A DNA stretch of 64,000 nt from Amycolatopsis sp. FBCC-B4732 (GCF_023008405.1 NZ_CP095376.1:10086501-10150500); one strand, 5' to 3'; counted from the first letter of the stretch, positions 33,426 to 42,524 are shown. The notes: a model not told the origin generated them from the sequence alone. A program made the numbers and translations.

Positions 33426-34220
33426 ATGGGACGTGTCATCGCGGCGGGGGTTGCGTTGGGTTTGTGCGCGGTGGTGCTCGGCGCGCCGGCCGCGTCGGCC
33501 GATTCCGGCTCGCTCGACGTGCAGGTGTCGATCGACCAGCGGCCGGTCGAGGACGCCACCGTCCCGATCGACCCGGCGAGCCAGGTCGAACTGAAGGTCG
33601 TGGCCACCAACTCCGGCACCGCGCCGGTGAAGGTCCGCAGCGTGCGGCTGTCGGGGGTCGCCCTCGCGCTGACGTTCTTCGCCTACGACACGACGGCGCC
33701 GTTCGAGGTGCCGGCCCGGGGCTCGGCGACCCGGACGTTCGTGCTCGACCTCGGTGACCTCAGCGGCCAGGCGACGGGGCTGCTTCCCTCGTCCGTGGAG
33801 CTGCTCGACGGCCAGCGCGTCACGCTCGGTGAAGCGACGACGGTCGCCGACGTCCGCGGCTCCGTCTGGTCGGTGTACGGCGTGTTCGGCCTGGCGATGC
33901 TCGTGCTGACGGTGCTCGCCTGGGCGGCCGCGCTGCTCGCGCTGGCCCGCCACCGGCTGGCGCCCAACCGCTGGCGCCGCGGCTTGCGCTTCCTGCCCGC
34001 CGGGTTCGGCACCGGCCTGGTCGCGGTGATCAGCCTGTCGGTGCTGCGGCTCGTCCCGCCGGAGCCGGCGGTCGAGATCCCGGTCGTGCTGGGCGCGGCG
34101 GCGATCGCGTTCCTGCTCGGCTACCTGACCCCGCACCCGGCACCCCCGGCGGTCACGCCCGCCGAAGACGGCGCCACGGTCCGGCTGCCGCTGCCGTCCA
34201 CGCAGGAATTCACCCGATGA
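33426..34220 (+). CDS. Membrane protein with extracytoplasmic beta domain, coupled to a Ser/Thr kinase
   Basis: This 264-residue protein has a signal peptide (1-27) and a beta-sandwich-like domain (28-145, DUF11-like features KVVATNSGTAPVKV). Three membrane helices (about 152-175, 195-212 and 220-240) and a short cytoplasmic tail follow. NRWRRG and SVLRLVPPEP in the helical part resemble HRWRGA and SVLRLHEPSP in the next protein's membrane part. ATGA overlap with the kinase gene supports a joint complex. Confidence 0.75.
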   Translation: MGRVIAAGVALGLCAVVLGAPAASADSGSLDVQVSIDQRPVEDATVPIDPASQVELKVVATNSGTAPVKVRSVRLSGVALALTFFAYDTTAPFEVPARGSATRTFVLDLGDLSGQATGLLPSSVELLDGQRVTLGEATTVADVRGSVWSVYGVFGLAMLVLTVLAWAAALLALARHRLAPNRWRRGLRFLPAGFGTGLVAVISLSVLRLVPPEPAVEIPVVLGAAAIAFLLGYLTPHPAPPAVTPAEDGATVRLPLPSTQEFTR

Positions 34221-36049
34221 GCGCACCGGCCGAGCTGATCGCCGCCCTGCCGCAGTACGACATCGGGGCGGAGATCGGCGAAGGCGGCATGGGCGTGGTC
34301 TTCGCGGGGGTGCACCGGACGCTCGGCCGCAGCGTCGCGATCAAGCAGCTGCCCTGGGACATCCTCGACCACGCGTCGAGCAGCGCGCTCTTCGACCGCG
34401 AGGCGCGGGTGCTCGCCAGCCTCGACCACCCGCACATCGTCCCGGTGTACGACTACGTCCGCACGGGCCGCGAGCACCTGCTGGTGATGGAGCGCCTCGA
34501 CGGCGGCACGGTCCACAGCCGCTTCCACGGCGGCGGCGTCAGCGGCGAGCAGGCGTGCGCGATCGGCCTGGCGATGCTGGCCGGCCTGCACGCGGCGCAC
34601 CGGGCCGGCGTGCTGCACCTCGACGTCAAGCCGCGCAACCTGCTGTTCAGCACGCAGGGCGTGGTGAAGGTGGCCGACTTCGGCATCGCGCGCGTGATCA
34701 GCGAGGGCGCGACCCTGGTGACCCACGGCGGCGAGATCCTCGGCACGCCGGCGTACATCGCACCGGAGCAGGCGATGGGCAACGCGCTCAGCCCGGCGGC
34801 GGACGTCTACGCGGCGGGCACGGTGCTGTACGAGCTGCTGTCGGGCCGGTTGCCGTTCGACAACACCCGCGGCGCGATCAGCATGATGCGCCAGCACATG
34901 TTCACCGACCCGGCGCCGATCGCGGGCGTGCCGATGCCGATCGCCGGTGTGGTGATGCGGAGCCTGGCTCGCGAGCTGGACTCCCGGTACCGGGAAGCGG
35001 AGTCGTTGGCGGCGGATCTGGCGTCCGCGGCGACGGCGGTTTACGGGCCCGGGTGGCTGGAGCGGTCCGGGGTGCCGGTGCTGCACCTGACGCCGAGGGT
35101 GATCGCGGGGCTCAACTCCCCGACGGGCCCGACCCCGCAGGCCGCGGCCCTCGGCGCGGCGGCCGGCGGTGCCGGCTTGGCGGGTGGCCCCGGCGCGCCT
35201 GGTTCCGCGGGCGGCGGCCCGGCGGCACCCGATCCCGCCCGGACCCGTCCCGTGCAGCGGCCCGGCGGGCCCAACCCCACCTTGGCCGCGCCGTACGACC
35301 ACCTCGACCCGAACCCGACCGGCGGCTCGACCGGCCCGTCGCCCGAAAGCTCGTCCGCCGCCATCGTCTGGCTTCGGGTCGGCGCCGCCGTCGCCGCTCT
35401 CGTGCTGGTCGTCCTCGCGCTGCTCAACCCCGAACGGCTGCCGCATTCGGCGTCGCCGAGCCTGAACCTCGGGGGGACCGCCGTGTCGGCTCCGGTCGAG
35501 GTGGACCTCAGCAAGCCGCTCATCTTCAGCGGGCCCGGGAACCCGGGGCCGGTCGCGGTCGAGCTGTCGGCGGCCGGGATTCCGCTCGGTTCGGCCGAAA
35601 CCGCCGCGAAGGCCGAGGGCAACGGCTTCACCGCGGAGCTCACCCTGCCCGGGATCGCGCGGTGGATCGTCGGCGGCGCGGTCACGGCGACCGTCCGGAC
35701 CGGGCCGATCACCCAGACCTTCACGCTCCTCACCAGCCAGCACCCGCTGGCCAGCGCGATGGGCGCGGGCAGCCTCATCCTGGCGCTGTTCGCGCTGGCC
35801 TACCTCGAATCCGGGCTGCGCACGATCCGCAACGGCCACCGCTGGCGCGGCGCGCCGGTCGGCGGCCCGGTGCTGGGCATCCTGTTCGGCGCCGCGGTGT
35901 GGCTCTGCGTTTCGGTGCTGCGCCTGCACGAGCCGTCGCCGGGGTTCGGCGCCGGGTGCGCGGTGGCGGGGGCGCTCGCGGCCGGGCTGGTCGTCGCCGC
36001 GGCGCGGCGCCGGGCGTCCACAGTGGTCAGTCGACCATCCGGACGGTGA
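34217..36049 (+). CDS. Transmembrane Ser/Thr protein kinase (Hanks type)
   Basis: This 610-residue protein has a kinase domain at about 14-275 with glycine loop GEGGMG, ATP Lys43, catalytic HLDVKPRN (Asp136), DFG 154-156 and GTPAYIAPEQ. A Gly/Pro/Ala-rich linker follows (about 290-375), then a transmembrane helix (about 380-402) and an extracytoplasmic beta domain (about 415-510). A cluster of three more helices lies near the C-terminus. PASTA repeats are absent. The membrane half resembles the upstream partner protein, so the sensor may dimerise with it. The last 23 bp overlap a convergent gene. Confidence 0.9.
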   Translation: MSAPAELIAALPQYDIGAEIGEGGMGVVFAGVHRTLGRSVAIKQLPWDILDHASSSALFDREARVLASLDHPHIVPVYDYVRTGREHLLVMERLDGGTVHSRFHGGGVSGEQACAIGLAMLAGLHAAHRAGVLHLDVKPRNLLFSTQGVVKVADFGIARVISEGATLVTHGGEILGTPAYIAPEQAMGNALSPAADVYAAGTVLYELLSGRLPFDNTRGAISMMRQHMFTDPAPIAGVPMPIAGVVMRSLARELDSRYREAESLAADLASAATAVYGPGWLERSGVPVLHLTPRVIAGLNSPTGPTPQAAALGAAAGGAGLAGGPGAPGSAGGGPAAPDPARTRPVQRPGGPNPTLAAPYDHLDPNPTGGSTGPSPESSSAAIVWLRVGAAVAALVLVVLALLNPERLPHSASPSLNLGGTAVSAPVEVDLSKPLIFSGPGNPGPVAVELSAAGIPLGSAETAAKAEGNGFTAELTLPGIARWIVGGAVTATVRTGPITQTFTLLTSQHPLASAMGAGSLILALFALAYLESGLRTIRNGHRWRGAPVGGPVLGILFGAAVWLCVSVLRLHEPSPGFGAGCAVAGALAAGLVVAAARRRASTVVSRPSGR

Positions 36050-36449
36050 CGTGCGGGCTGTAGCTCTTCCGCCTGCTCCACCCGGATTCGGCGCAGAGGC
36101 CCAGCTGGATGGCGCGGTCGGCGGGCGCCCAGTAGCCCGTGCGGACGAAGTAGCCCTCCATCGTGGTGAGCGCGCCCAGGCGTTTGCGGGCCGAGCACAT
36201 TTCCCAGCCCCACTGCCGCCCGGTCTTTTCGACGCCGTTGCGCCGGACGGACAGGCACGGGTTGCCGACCGCGCGGATGTCGGCGTCACCCTCCGTGACG
36301 TAGACGACGCCGTCGATCTTGTAGAAGCGGTTGTTGTCGAGCAGGGAAACCTGCCCGGACAACGTGACCGCGACCTGGCGGCCTTCCTCGCCCGCGAGTG
36401 TCCAATCGAGACAGAATTCCTGGACCGGGAGTTCCAGCGACTGGGTCAT
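36027..36449 (-). CDS. Small basic protein with conserved Cys/Trp, function unknown
   Basis: This 140-residue protein is not recognised. It has no signal or transmembrane segment. Four Cys (in EFCLDW, NPCLSV, EMCSAR, GLCAES) and several Trp suggest a compact, perhaps disulfide- or metal-stabilised fold, beta-rich in the middle (YKIDGVVYVTEGDADIRAV). ATG 36449 follows GGGAA; an earlier ATG at 36548 lies in a region without coding bias. It is convergent with the kinase gene (23-bp overlap). Confidence 0.65.
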   Translation of the reverse strand: MTQSLELPVQEFCLDWTLAGEEGRQVAVTLSGQVSLLDNNRFYKIDGVVYVTEGDADIRAVGNPCLSVRRNGVEKTGRQWGWEMCSARKRLGALTTMEGYFVRTGYWAPADRAIQLGLCAESGWSRRKSYSPHVTVRMVD

Positions 36450-36602
36450 GACGAGTTCCCCTGTTCTAGCCGTGTCCCTTCCCGAAGATAGGGATTTTCC
36501 GGGCGCCGGGAAGGGGTGGGCGCGATCTTCACCCGAAGCGGGCGTCACGGACCGTGAAAAATGGTAAAGGAACCATTACCTTCGGCCGGGCGTTGAGCGG
36601 GC

Positions 36603-37163
36603 ATGAGCGAGCCCTCTGTCATCGAACTCGGGCCACGCGACATGCTGGTCGTGGCGGGTCTCCCGGGCGCGGGCAAGACGACGATGCTCCGCCACGCGGC
36701 GACGGGCCTGCCGGTGCTGGACTCCGACCAGGTCCGCGAGCGCCTCGGGGCGGCGGTCCCGTCGGTGCCGTACCGCTGCTACCGGCCGGTGGTGCACGCG
36801 TGGCACCGCGCGCGGATCGTCGGCCGCGCGCTCGGGGCGACGGGCCCGATCGTGGTCCACGAGCCTTCGACGCGGGCGTCGACTCGTGCGCTGCTGGCGT
36901 TGGTCGGCGCGGTGAGCGGGCGGCCGGTGCGGTTGCTGTTCCTCGACGTGCCGGCGGAGCAGGCTCTGGAGGGTCAGCGGCGGCGGGGCCGGGTGGTGCG
37001 GCCGCGGTCGTTCGCGCGGCACGTGCGGCGGGTGGGGAAGTGGCGCGAGGACCTGCTCGCCGAGCGGGTTCCGGCGGGGTGGAGCAGCGTGCAGGTGATC
37101 GACCGGTCCCGCGCGGGACGCACCCGGCTGGTGGCGAAGCTTCTGGTGGAACTGGGTTCTTGA
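36603..37163 (+). CDS. P-loop ATP-binding protein (zeta-toxin/kinase-like AAA_33)
   Basis: This 186-residue protein has Walker A VVAGLPGAGKTTML, an early Asp in LDSDQVRERLG, a Walker-B-like LLFLDVPAE and an Arg-rich lid (QRRRGRVVRPRSFARH). These define the small-kinase AAA_33 group that includes zeta toxins, polynucleotide kinases and gluconate-kinase-like enzymes. It would phosphorylate a small molecule or RNA. No antitoxin-like gene adjoins it, so a toxin role is not supported. Confidence 0.82.
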   Translation: MSEPSVIELGPRDMLVVAGLPGAGKTTMLRHAATGLPVLDSDQVRERLGAAVPSVPYRCYRPVVHAWHRARIVGRALGATGPIVVHEPSTRASTRALLALVGAVSGRPVRLLFLDVPAEQALEGQRRRGRVVRPRSFARHVRRVGKWREDLLAERVPAGWSSVQVIDRSRAGRTRLVAKLLVELGS

Positions 37164-37210
37164 GCGGCCCGGTGCGGATTTGCCGTACCCGGTGCCCCGC
37201 TCACCCTCCG

Positions 37211-37245
37211 TTGGTCTGGACATTTTACATATTGGTCTAGACAAT
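37211..37245 (+). promoter_or_regulatory. Two DasR-like sites upstream of the chitinase
   Basis: TTGGTCTGGACA (37211-37222) and TTGGTCTAGACAAT (37232-37245) are a direct pair 21 bp apart. Both resemble the DasR responsive element TGGTCTAGACCA that controls chitin and GlcNAc genes in Streptomyces. They lie 30-65 bp before the chitinase ATG. Confidence 0.7.
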
Positions 37246-37274
37246 ATCGGGTAACTCCCCGACTGGAGGACCCG

Positions 37275-39041
37275 ATGAGGCGTTCCAGACTGTCCGCAAC
37301 CCTCGCCGCCTTCGTGCTCGCGCTCTCCGGTCTCGTGACCGGGCAAGCCGAAGCCGCCAACCTCCTCACGAACCCCGGTTTCGAAGTCGGCTCGCTCTCC
37401 GGCTGGTCCTGTGCCAACGCCACCGCCGTCAGCACCCCCGTGCACGGCGGTGGGTACGCCCTCGCCGGCACGCCCGTCGGTGCCGACTACGCCCAGTGCG
37501 CGCAAACCGTGTCCGTTCAGCCGAACACCACCTACACCGTTTCCGCCTGGGTGCGCGGGAATCCCGTCTACCTCGGCATCACCGGCGGTGCCTCCACCTG
37601 GTCCGGCAACTCGGGCGCCTACAACCAGCTGCAACTCACCTTCACCACCGGCAACCAGACCTCCGCCCAGCTCTACCTCCACGGCTGGTACGGCGCCGGC
37701 ACCTACTACGCCGACGACGTCGTCCTCGACGGGCCCGGTGGGAACACGCCCGGCACCCCCGGTGCGCCCGGGACCCCGGCCACCGGCGGCATCACGAACA
37801 ACTCCATCGCCCTCGGCTGGGCCGCTGCCGCCGGCACCGTCACCGGGTACCGCGTCTACGAAGGCAGCACCGTCGTCGCCACCACGACCGGGACCAGCGC
37901 CACCATCGGCGGTCTGAAGGCCTGCGAAACCCACAGCTACGCCGTTGCCGCGTACAACTCCGCCGGGGAGTCGCCGAAATCCGCGACGAACAGTGCCACC
38001 ACCACCGGCTGCGTCGACACCGGCCTGCCCAAGCACGCGCTCGTCGGCTACCTGCACGCCAGCTTCGCGAACGGCTCCGGCTACGTCCGGATGGCCGACG
38101 TGCCCGCCGCCTGGGACATCATCGACCTCGCCTTCGGGGAACCGACCTCGGTCACCTCGGGCGACATCCGCTTCACCCGGTGCCCCGTCGCCGAATGCCC
38201 GAACGTCGAGAGCGACGCCGACTTCACCGCCGCCATCAAGGCGAAGCAGGCGCAGGGCAAGAAGGTCGTCATCTCCATCGGCGGGCAGAACGGCCAGGTC
38301 CAGCTGACCACGACCGCCGCGCGGGACAAGTTCGTCAGCTCCGTCTCGGCGATCATCGACAAGTACGGGCTCAACGGCCTCGACGTCGACTTCGAGGGCC
38401 ACTCGCTCTCGCTCAACGCCGGGGACACCGACTTCCGCAACCCGACCACGCCGGTGATCGTCAACCTGATCTCCGCGCTGAAGTCGCTCAAGGCCAAGTA
38501 CGGCTCGGGGTTCGTCCTCACGATGGCACCGGAGACGTTCTTCGTGCAGGTCGGCTACCAGTTCTACGGCGGCTCGGGTGCCGGTGACGCGCGGACCGGC
38601 GCGTACCTGCCGGTCATCCACGCGCTGCGGGACTCGCTCACCGTGCTGCACGTCCAGGACTACAACTCCGGCCCGGTCATGGGCCTGGACAACCAGTACC
38701 ACAACATGGGCGGCGCCGAGTTCCACATCGCGATGACCGACATGCTCAAGGCCGGCTTCAGCGTCGCGAACACCGGGCAGTTCTTCCCCGGGCTGCGGCC
38801 GGACCAGATCGCGATCGGCCTGCCCGCCGCGGTCAGCGCGGGCAACGGCTACACCTCGCCCGCGGACGTCCAGACGGCGGTCAACTGCCTGGTCAAGGGC
38901 AGCGGCTGCGGCTCGTACACCTTGCGCGGCGGCACCTCGCCCAGTCTCCGCGGGCTGATGACCTGGTCGATCAACTGGGACAAGTACTACAACTGGGAGT
39001 TCCAGAACAGCCACGAGCCGTTCCTGAACTCGCTGCCCTGA
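37275..39041 (+). CDS. Secreted GH18 chitinase with CBM and fibronectin type III domain
   Basis: This 588-residue protein has a signal peptide (1-27) and a CBM-like beta domain (28-152, NLLTNPGFEVGSLSGWSC). A linker, a fibronectin-III domain (about 163-246) and a GH18 catalytic barrel (about 252-585) follow. The catalytic motif GLDVDFEG is near residue 372, with the acid Glu; SIGGQNG and QDYNSG are further GH18 markers. It hydrolyses chitin outside the cell. Two DasR-like operators imply induction by chitin breakdown products. Confidence 0.93.
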   Translation: MRRSRLSATLAAFVLALSGLVTGQAEAANLLTNPGFEVGSLSGWSCANATAVSTPVHGGGYALAGTPVGADYAQCAQTVSVQPNTTYTVSAWVRGNPVYLGITGGASTWSGNSGAYNQLQLTFTTGNQTSAQLYLHGWYGAGTYYADDVVLDGPGGNTPGTPGAPGTPATGGITNNSIALGWAAAAGTVTGYRVYEGSTVVATTTGTSATIGGLKACETHSYAVAAYNSAGESPKSATNSATTTGCVDTGLPKHALVGYLHASFANGSGYVRMADVPAAWDIIDLAFGEPTSVTSGDIRFTRCPVAECPNVESDADFTAAIKAKQAQGKKVVISIGGQNGQVQLTTTAARDKFVSSVSAIIDKYGLNGLDVDFEGHSLSLNAGDTDFRNPTTPVIVNLISALKSLKAKYGSGFVLTMAPETFFVQVGYQFYGGSGAGDARTGAYLPVIHALRDSLTVLHVQDYNSGPVMGLDNQYHNMGGAEFHIAMTDMLKAGFSVANTGQFFPGLRPDQIAIGLPAAVSAGNGYTSPADVQTAVNCLVKGSGCGSYTLRGGTSPSLRGLMTWSINWDKYYNWEFQNSHEPFLNSLP

Positions 39042-39086
39042 CGCGTCGCGGTGTGCCCTGGCCATGGCTGGGGCACACTGCCTGAC

Positions 39087-39824
39087 GTGGTGAAACGCGA
39101 CTCCGTGCTGACGCGCGTCGTCCGGATCTTCGAGACCTTCGAACCGGACGCGCCCGCGCTGCGCGTCACCGACATCGCGCGGCGGACCGGGCTGCACGTC
39201 GCGACGGCGTCGCGGCTGATCGAGGAGCTGGTCGGGCACGGCTGGCTGCGGCGCGACACCGATCGGAGGGTCCGGGTGGGCGTCCGCTTGTGGGAACTGG
39301 CTTCGCGCGCCTCACCGACGCTGGGGCTGCGGGAGGCGGCGCTGCCCTTCATGGAAGACCTGCACGCCGTCGTAGGGCACCACACGCAGCTCGCCGTGCT
39401 CGAGGACCGCGAGGTGCTGTTCGTCGAACGCCTTTCCGCGCCCGGGGCCGTCGTCAACGTGACGCGGGTGGCCGGGCGGCTGCCGCTGCACGCGTCGTCG
39501 TCCGGGCTCGTGCTGCTCGCCCACGCGCCCGCCGACCTGCAGGAACAGGTGCTGGCCGGCCCGCTCGGCGCGTTCCGCCGGACGACGCTGACCGAGCCGG
39601 CGCGGCTGCGGCGCTTCCTCGCCGACGTCCGGCGGGACGGCTACGCGTTCTGTGCGGGCTTCATCGACGAGGAGACCACGGGGATCGCCGTCCCGCTGCG
39701 GGGACGCGGCGGTGACGTCGTCGCGGCGCTGTCGGTGATCGTGCCCAACGACGACTCCGCGCGGATGCAGATCCCGGCGCTGCGCGCGGCGGCCCGCGGA
39801 ATCTCTCGGACACTCTCTCACTGA
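39087..39824 (+). CDS. pobR: IclR family regulator, probable PobR
   Basis: This 245-residue protein has an N-terminal IclR winged helix (VLTRVVRIFETF, RVTDIARRTGLHVATASRLIEELVGHGWLRRD). The C-terminal effector domain has HASSSGLVLLAHAP, GYAFCAGFIDEETTGIAVPLRG and ALSVIVPNDD. It directly precedes a p-hydroxybenzoate hydroxylase gene in the same direction, the usual place for its activator. GTG 39087 is used because it gives the normal family start (VVKRDSVLTRVVRI). Confidence 0.85.
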   Translation: MVKRDSVLTRVVRIFETFEPDAPALRVTDIARRTGLHVATASRLIEELVGHGWLRRDTDRRVRVGVRLWELASRASPTLGLREAALPFMEDLHAVVGHHTQLAVLEDREVLFVERLSAPGAVVNVTRVAGRLPLHASSSGLVLLAHAPADLQEQVLAGPLGAFRRTTLTEPARLRRFLADVRRDGYAFCAGFIDEETTGIAVPLRGRGGDVVAALSVIVPNDDSARMQIPALRAAARGISRTLSH

Positions 39825-39834
39825 ATGAGAGTGC
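39812..39834. promoter_or_regulatory. Dyad spanning the end of pobR, candidate pobA operator
   Basis: CACTCTC (39812-39818) and GAGAGTG (39828-39834) form a perfect 7-bp inverted repeat with a 9-bp centre. It overlaps the pobR stop and lies about 60-80 bp before pobA, the right place for an IclR activator site or a weak terminator. Confidence 0.4.
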
Positions 39835-39895
39835 GGTGGTGGGGGCCGGGCCCGCCGGGAGATGCTCGGGGCTCTTCGCGTGAAAGGACGTTCCC

Positions 39896-41050
39896 GTGCG
39901 CACCCAGGTCGCCATCGTCGGCGCCGGCCCGGCCGGGCTGCTGCTGTCCCACCTGCTCGGTCTCGAAGGCATCGACTCGGTGCTGCTCGAACGGCAGACC
40001 CCCGGCTACGTCCAGGCGCGCATCCGCGCCGGCATGCTCGAGGCGGGCACGGTCGGGCTCCTGCGCGAAACCGGGCTCGGCGGCCGGCTCGACGTCGAGG
40101 GCATGGAGCACCGGGGCATCCACCTGCAGTGGCCCGGCGAGCGGCACCACCTGGACTTCGTCGACCTCGTCGGCCGGTCGGTGACGATCTACGGGCAGAC
40201 CGAGATCACCAAGGACCTGATGGCGGCACGGGAAAAGGCCGGCCGCCCGGCGTACTACTCGGCGTCCGACGTCACCCTCCACGACGTCACCGGGAAGCCG
40301 CACGTGACCTTCGTGGACGACGGCGGGCGGGCGCGGCGGGTCGACGCGGACGTCGTCGTCGGCTGCGACGGCTTCCACGGGCCGAGCCGCGCGGCCATCC
40401 CGGACGCCGCGATCTGGGAGCGCGCGTACCCGTTCGCGTGGCTCGGCGTGCTGGCCGACGTCGCGCCGTCGGCCGACGAGCTGATCTACGCCTGGCACCC
40501 GGACGGCTTCGCGATGCACAGCATGCGCTCGCCGCGCGTGAGCCGGTTCTACCTGCAGGTGGCGCCGGACGAAGACATCGCCGCGTGGAGCGACGAGCGG
40601 ATCTGGGACGCGCTCGCCCAGCGGCTGGGCCACCCCGGCTGGGCGCTGGAAACCGGGCCGATCACCGAGAAGAGCGTGCTGCCGATGCGCAGTTTCGTCG
40701 CGACGCCGATGCGGCACGGGAACCTCTACCTCGCCGGGGACGCCGCGCACATCGTGCCGCCGACCGGGGCGAAGGGGCTGAACCTGGCCGTCGCCGACGT
40801 CGCCCTGCTGGCGAAGGCGCTCACCGCGTCCCTCAAGGACGGCACGGACGAGCTCGTCGACGCGTACTCGGACACGGCGCTGCGGCGGGTCTGGCGCAGC
40901 ACGCACTTCTCCTGGTGGATGACGTCGATGCTGCACCGCCACGGCGACGACTTCGACGCCCAGCTCCAGCTGGCCCAGCTCCGCCGCACGGTGACGTCGG
41001 CGGCCGCGGCGACCGAGCTCGCGGACAACTATTCCGGGTTGCCGCTGTAA
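39896..41050 (+). CDS. pobA: 4-hydroxybenzoate 3-monooxygenase
   Basis: This 384-residue FAD monooxygenase has the GAGPAGLLLSHLL dinucleotide fold at the N-terminus, the DG motif in VVGCDGFHGPSRAAI, and the second FAD motif GNLYLAGDAAHIVPPTGAKGLNLAVADV. Length and RARIRAGMLEAGTV and PYFAWLG-like segments match PobA. It converts 4-hydroxybenzoate to protocatechuate with NAD(P)H and O2. GTG start. The preceding IclR regulator is the likely activator. Confidence 0.92.
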   Translation: MRTQVAIVGAGPAGLLLSHLLGLEGIDSVLLERQTPGYVQARIRAGMLEAGTVGLLRETGLGGRLDVEGMEHRGIHLQWPGERHHLDFVDLVGRSVTIYGQTEITKDLMAAREKAGRPAYYSASDVTLHDVTGKPHVTFVDDGGRARRVDADVVVGCDGFHGPSRAAIPDAAIWERAYPFAWLGVLADVAPSADELIYAWHPDGFAMHSMRSPRVSRFYLQVAPDEDIAAWSDERIWDALAQRLGHPGWALETGPITEKSVLPMRSFVATPMRHGNLYLAGDAAHIVPPTGAKGLNLAVADVALLAKALTASLKDGTDELVDAYSDTALRRVWRSTHFSWWMTSMLHRHGDDFDAQLQLAQLRRTVTSAAAATELADNYSGLPL

Positions 41051-41123
41051 CGACCGATTCCTTTCCGGCTCGCGCGTTGTCCAACCCTCGGCAGAACGCG
41101 AAGCGAGCCGCGAGGAGTCCCGA

Positions 41124-42521
41124 GTGCGCGTCGAAACCCCGCCCACACCGGCGGTACCGGAAACAGGAACGGCGAAGCGAAGGTGGGTCCTGGCGATCAC
41201 CTCGATCGCCTCGATGATGGTCGTGTTCGACGCGCTGGTCGTGGCGACCGCCTTGACCGCGATCAAGGCCGGCACCGGCGCGTCGGTCGCCGAGCTCGAA
41301 TGGACGGTCAACGCCTACGGCCTGAGCTTCGCCGTCCTGCTCATGACGGCCGCGGCCGCCGGGGACCGCTGGGGGCGGCGGCGGGTGTTCACGGCCGGGG
41401 TGAGCGTGTTCGCGCTGGCCTCGCTGGTCTGCGCCCTCGCGCCGGACGCCGGCACGCTGATCGCCGGGCGGGTGCTGCAGGGCGCGGGCGCCGCGTTCGT
41501 CGTGCCGCTCGCGCTGGCGCTGCTGGGCGCGGCCTTCCCGCCGGAGCTGCGGCCGAAGGCGCTCGGCGTCTTCGCGAGCGTGAGCGGGGCGGCGGTCCCG
41601 CTCGGGCCGCTGCTGGGTGGCGCCGTCGTGGCGGGCATCTCCTGGCCGTGGATCTTCTGGATCAACGTCCCCGTCGGCGCGGTCCTGGTCGTCCTCGCCC
41701 TGACCCGGGTCGAGGAGAGCCACGGGCCCGATCGCGCCCTCGACGTGCCGGGGCTGCTGCTGGCCGGCGCCGGGTCGTTCGGGGTGGTGTGGGGGCTGGC
41801 GCAGGTCGGCACCGCGGGCTGGACCGGCGTCGCGGCACCGCTCGCGGCCGGGCTGATCGCGCTCGGCGCGTTCGTCGCCTGGCAGCGGCGGGCGGCGCAC
41901 CCGATGCTCCCGCCGCGGCTGTTCCGCTCGCGCCGGTTCTCGGCGGGCAACGCGGTGATCTTCTTCCACTGGGCCTCGGCGCTGGGCGCGACCTTCTTCA
42001 TGGCCCAGTTCCTGCAGGAGGGGCTCGGGTACGGGCCGCTGGCCGCCGGGGCCGGGCTGGCGCCGTGGGGGCTGACCACCGTGGTCGTCCCGCAGCTGGC
42101 CGGGCGGCTGGTCGGCCGGTTCGGCGAGCGGCCGTTCATCGTCGCGGGGCTGGGGCTGCACGGCCTGGCCATGCTCTGGATCGCCGCGGTCGCCGGGCCG
42201 TCGACGACGTACTGGGTGCTCGCCGCGCCGCTGGTGCTGTCGGGCACGGGCATCGCGATGTGCCTGCCCGCCGTGCAGAGCGCGGTGCTGACCTCGGCCG
42301 GGCCGCGGTTCCTCGGCAAGGCGTCCGGCGCGTTCAGCGCGATGCGGCAGCTCGGCGGCGCCTTCGGCGTGGCCGTCCTGGTCGCCGGGTTCTCGCTGGC
42401 CGGCGGCTACGAGGCGTTCACCGGGGGGTTCACGGCCGCCGTCGTGCTCAGCGCCGCCCTCGCCGCCGCCGGTGCGCTGGCCGGCTGTTTCGTCCCCCGC
42501 CTCGAACCGAAGGAGTGCTGA
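41124..42521 (+). CDS. MFS transporter (DHA2/EmrB-like)
   Basis: This 465-residue protein has about 14 hydrophobic helices. The MFS motif GDRWGRRRVF follows helix 2, motif C (GGAVVAGISWPWIFWINVPVG) is typical of drug:H+ antiporters, and WTVNAYGLSFAVLLMTA is an EmrB/QacA landmark. Substrate unknown. It lies 73 bp after pobA, so it might export aromatics. It begins a tight three-gene unit with a PEP-mutase-like enzyme and a sigma factor. Confidence 0.9.
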   Translation: MRVETPPTPAVPETGTAKRRWVLAITSIASMMVVFDALVVATALTAIKAGTGASVAELEWTVNAYGLSFAVLLMTAAAAGDRWGRRRVFTAGVSVFALASLVCALAPDAGTLIAGRVLQGAGAAFVVPLALALLGAAFPPELRPKALGVFASVSGAAVPLGPLLGGAVVAGISWPWIFWINVPVGAVLVVLALTRVEESHGPDRALDVPGLLLAGAGSFGVVWGLAQVGTAGWTGVAAPLAAGLIALGAFVAWQRRAAHPMLPPRLFRSRRFSAGNAVIFFHWASALGATFFMAQFLQEGLGYGPLAAGAGLAPWGLTTVVVPQLAGRLVGRFGERPFIVAGLGLHGLAMLWIAAVAGPSTTYWVLAAPLVLSGTGIAMCLPAVQSAVLTSAGPRFLGKASGAFSAMRQLGGAFGVAVLVAGFSLAGGYEAFTGGFTAAVVLSAALAAAGALAGCFVPRLEPKEC

Positions 42522-42524
42522 ATC

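Noticed and set aside
36603..37163. Zeta-type toxin of a toxin-antitoxin pair
   Set aside because: The P-loop fold fits, but there is no small antitoxin gene on either side, so only a general kinase-like call is made.
39897..39980. Restart of pobA at an internal Met
   Set aside because: The GTG at 39896 begins the FAD-binding GAGPAG motif at the normal distance; a later start would remove it.
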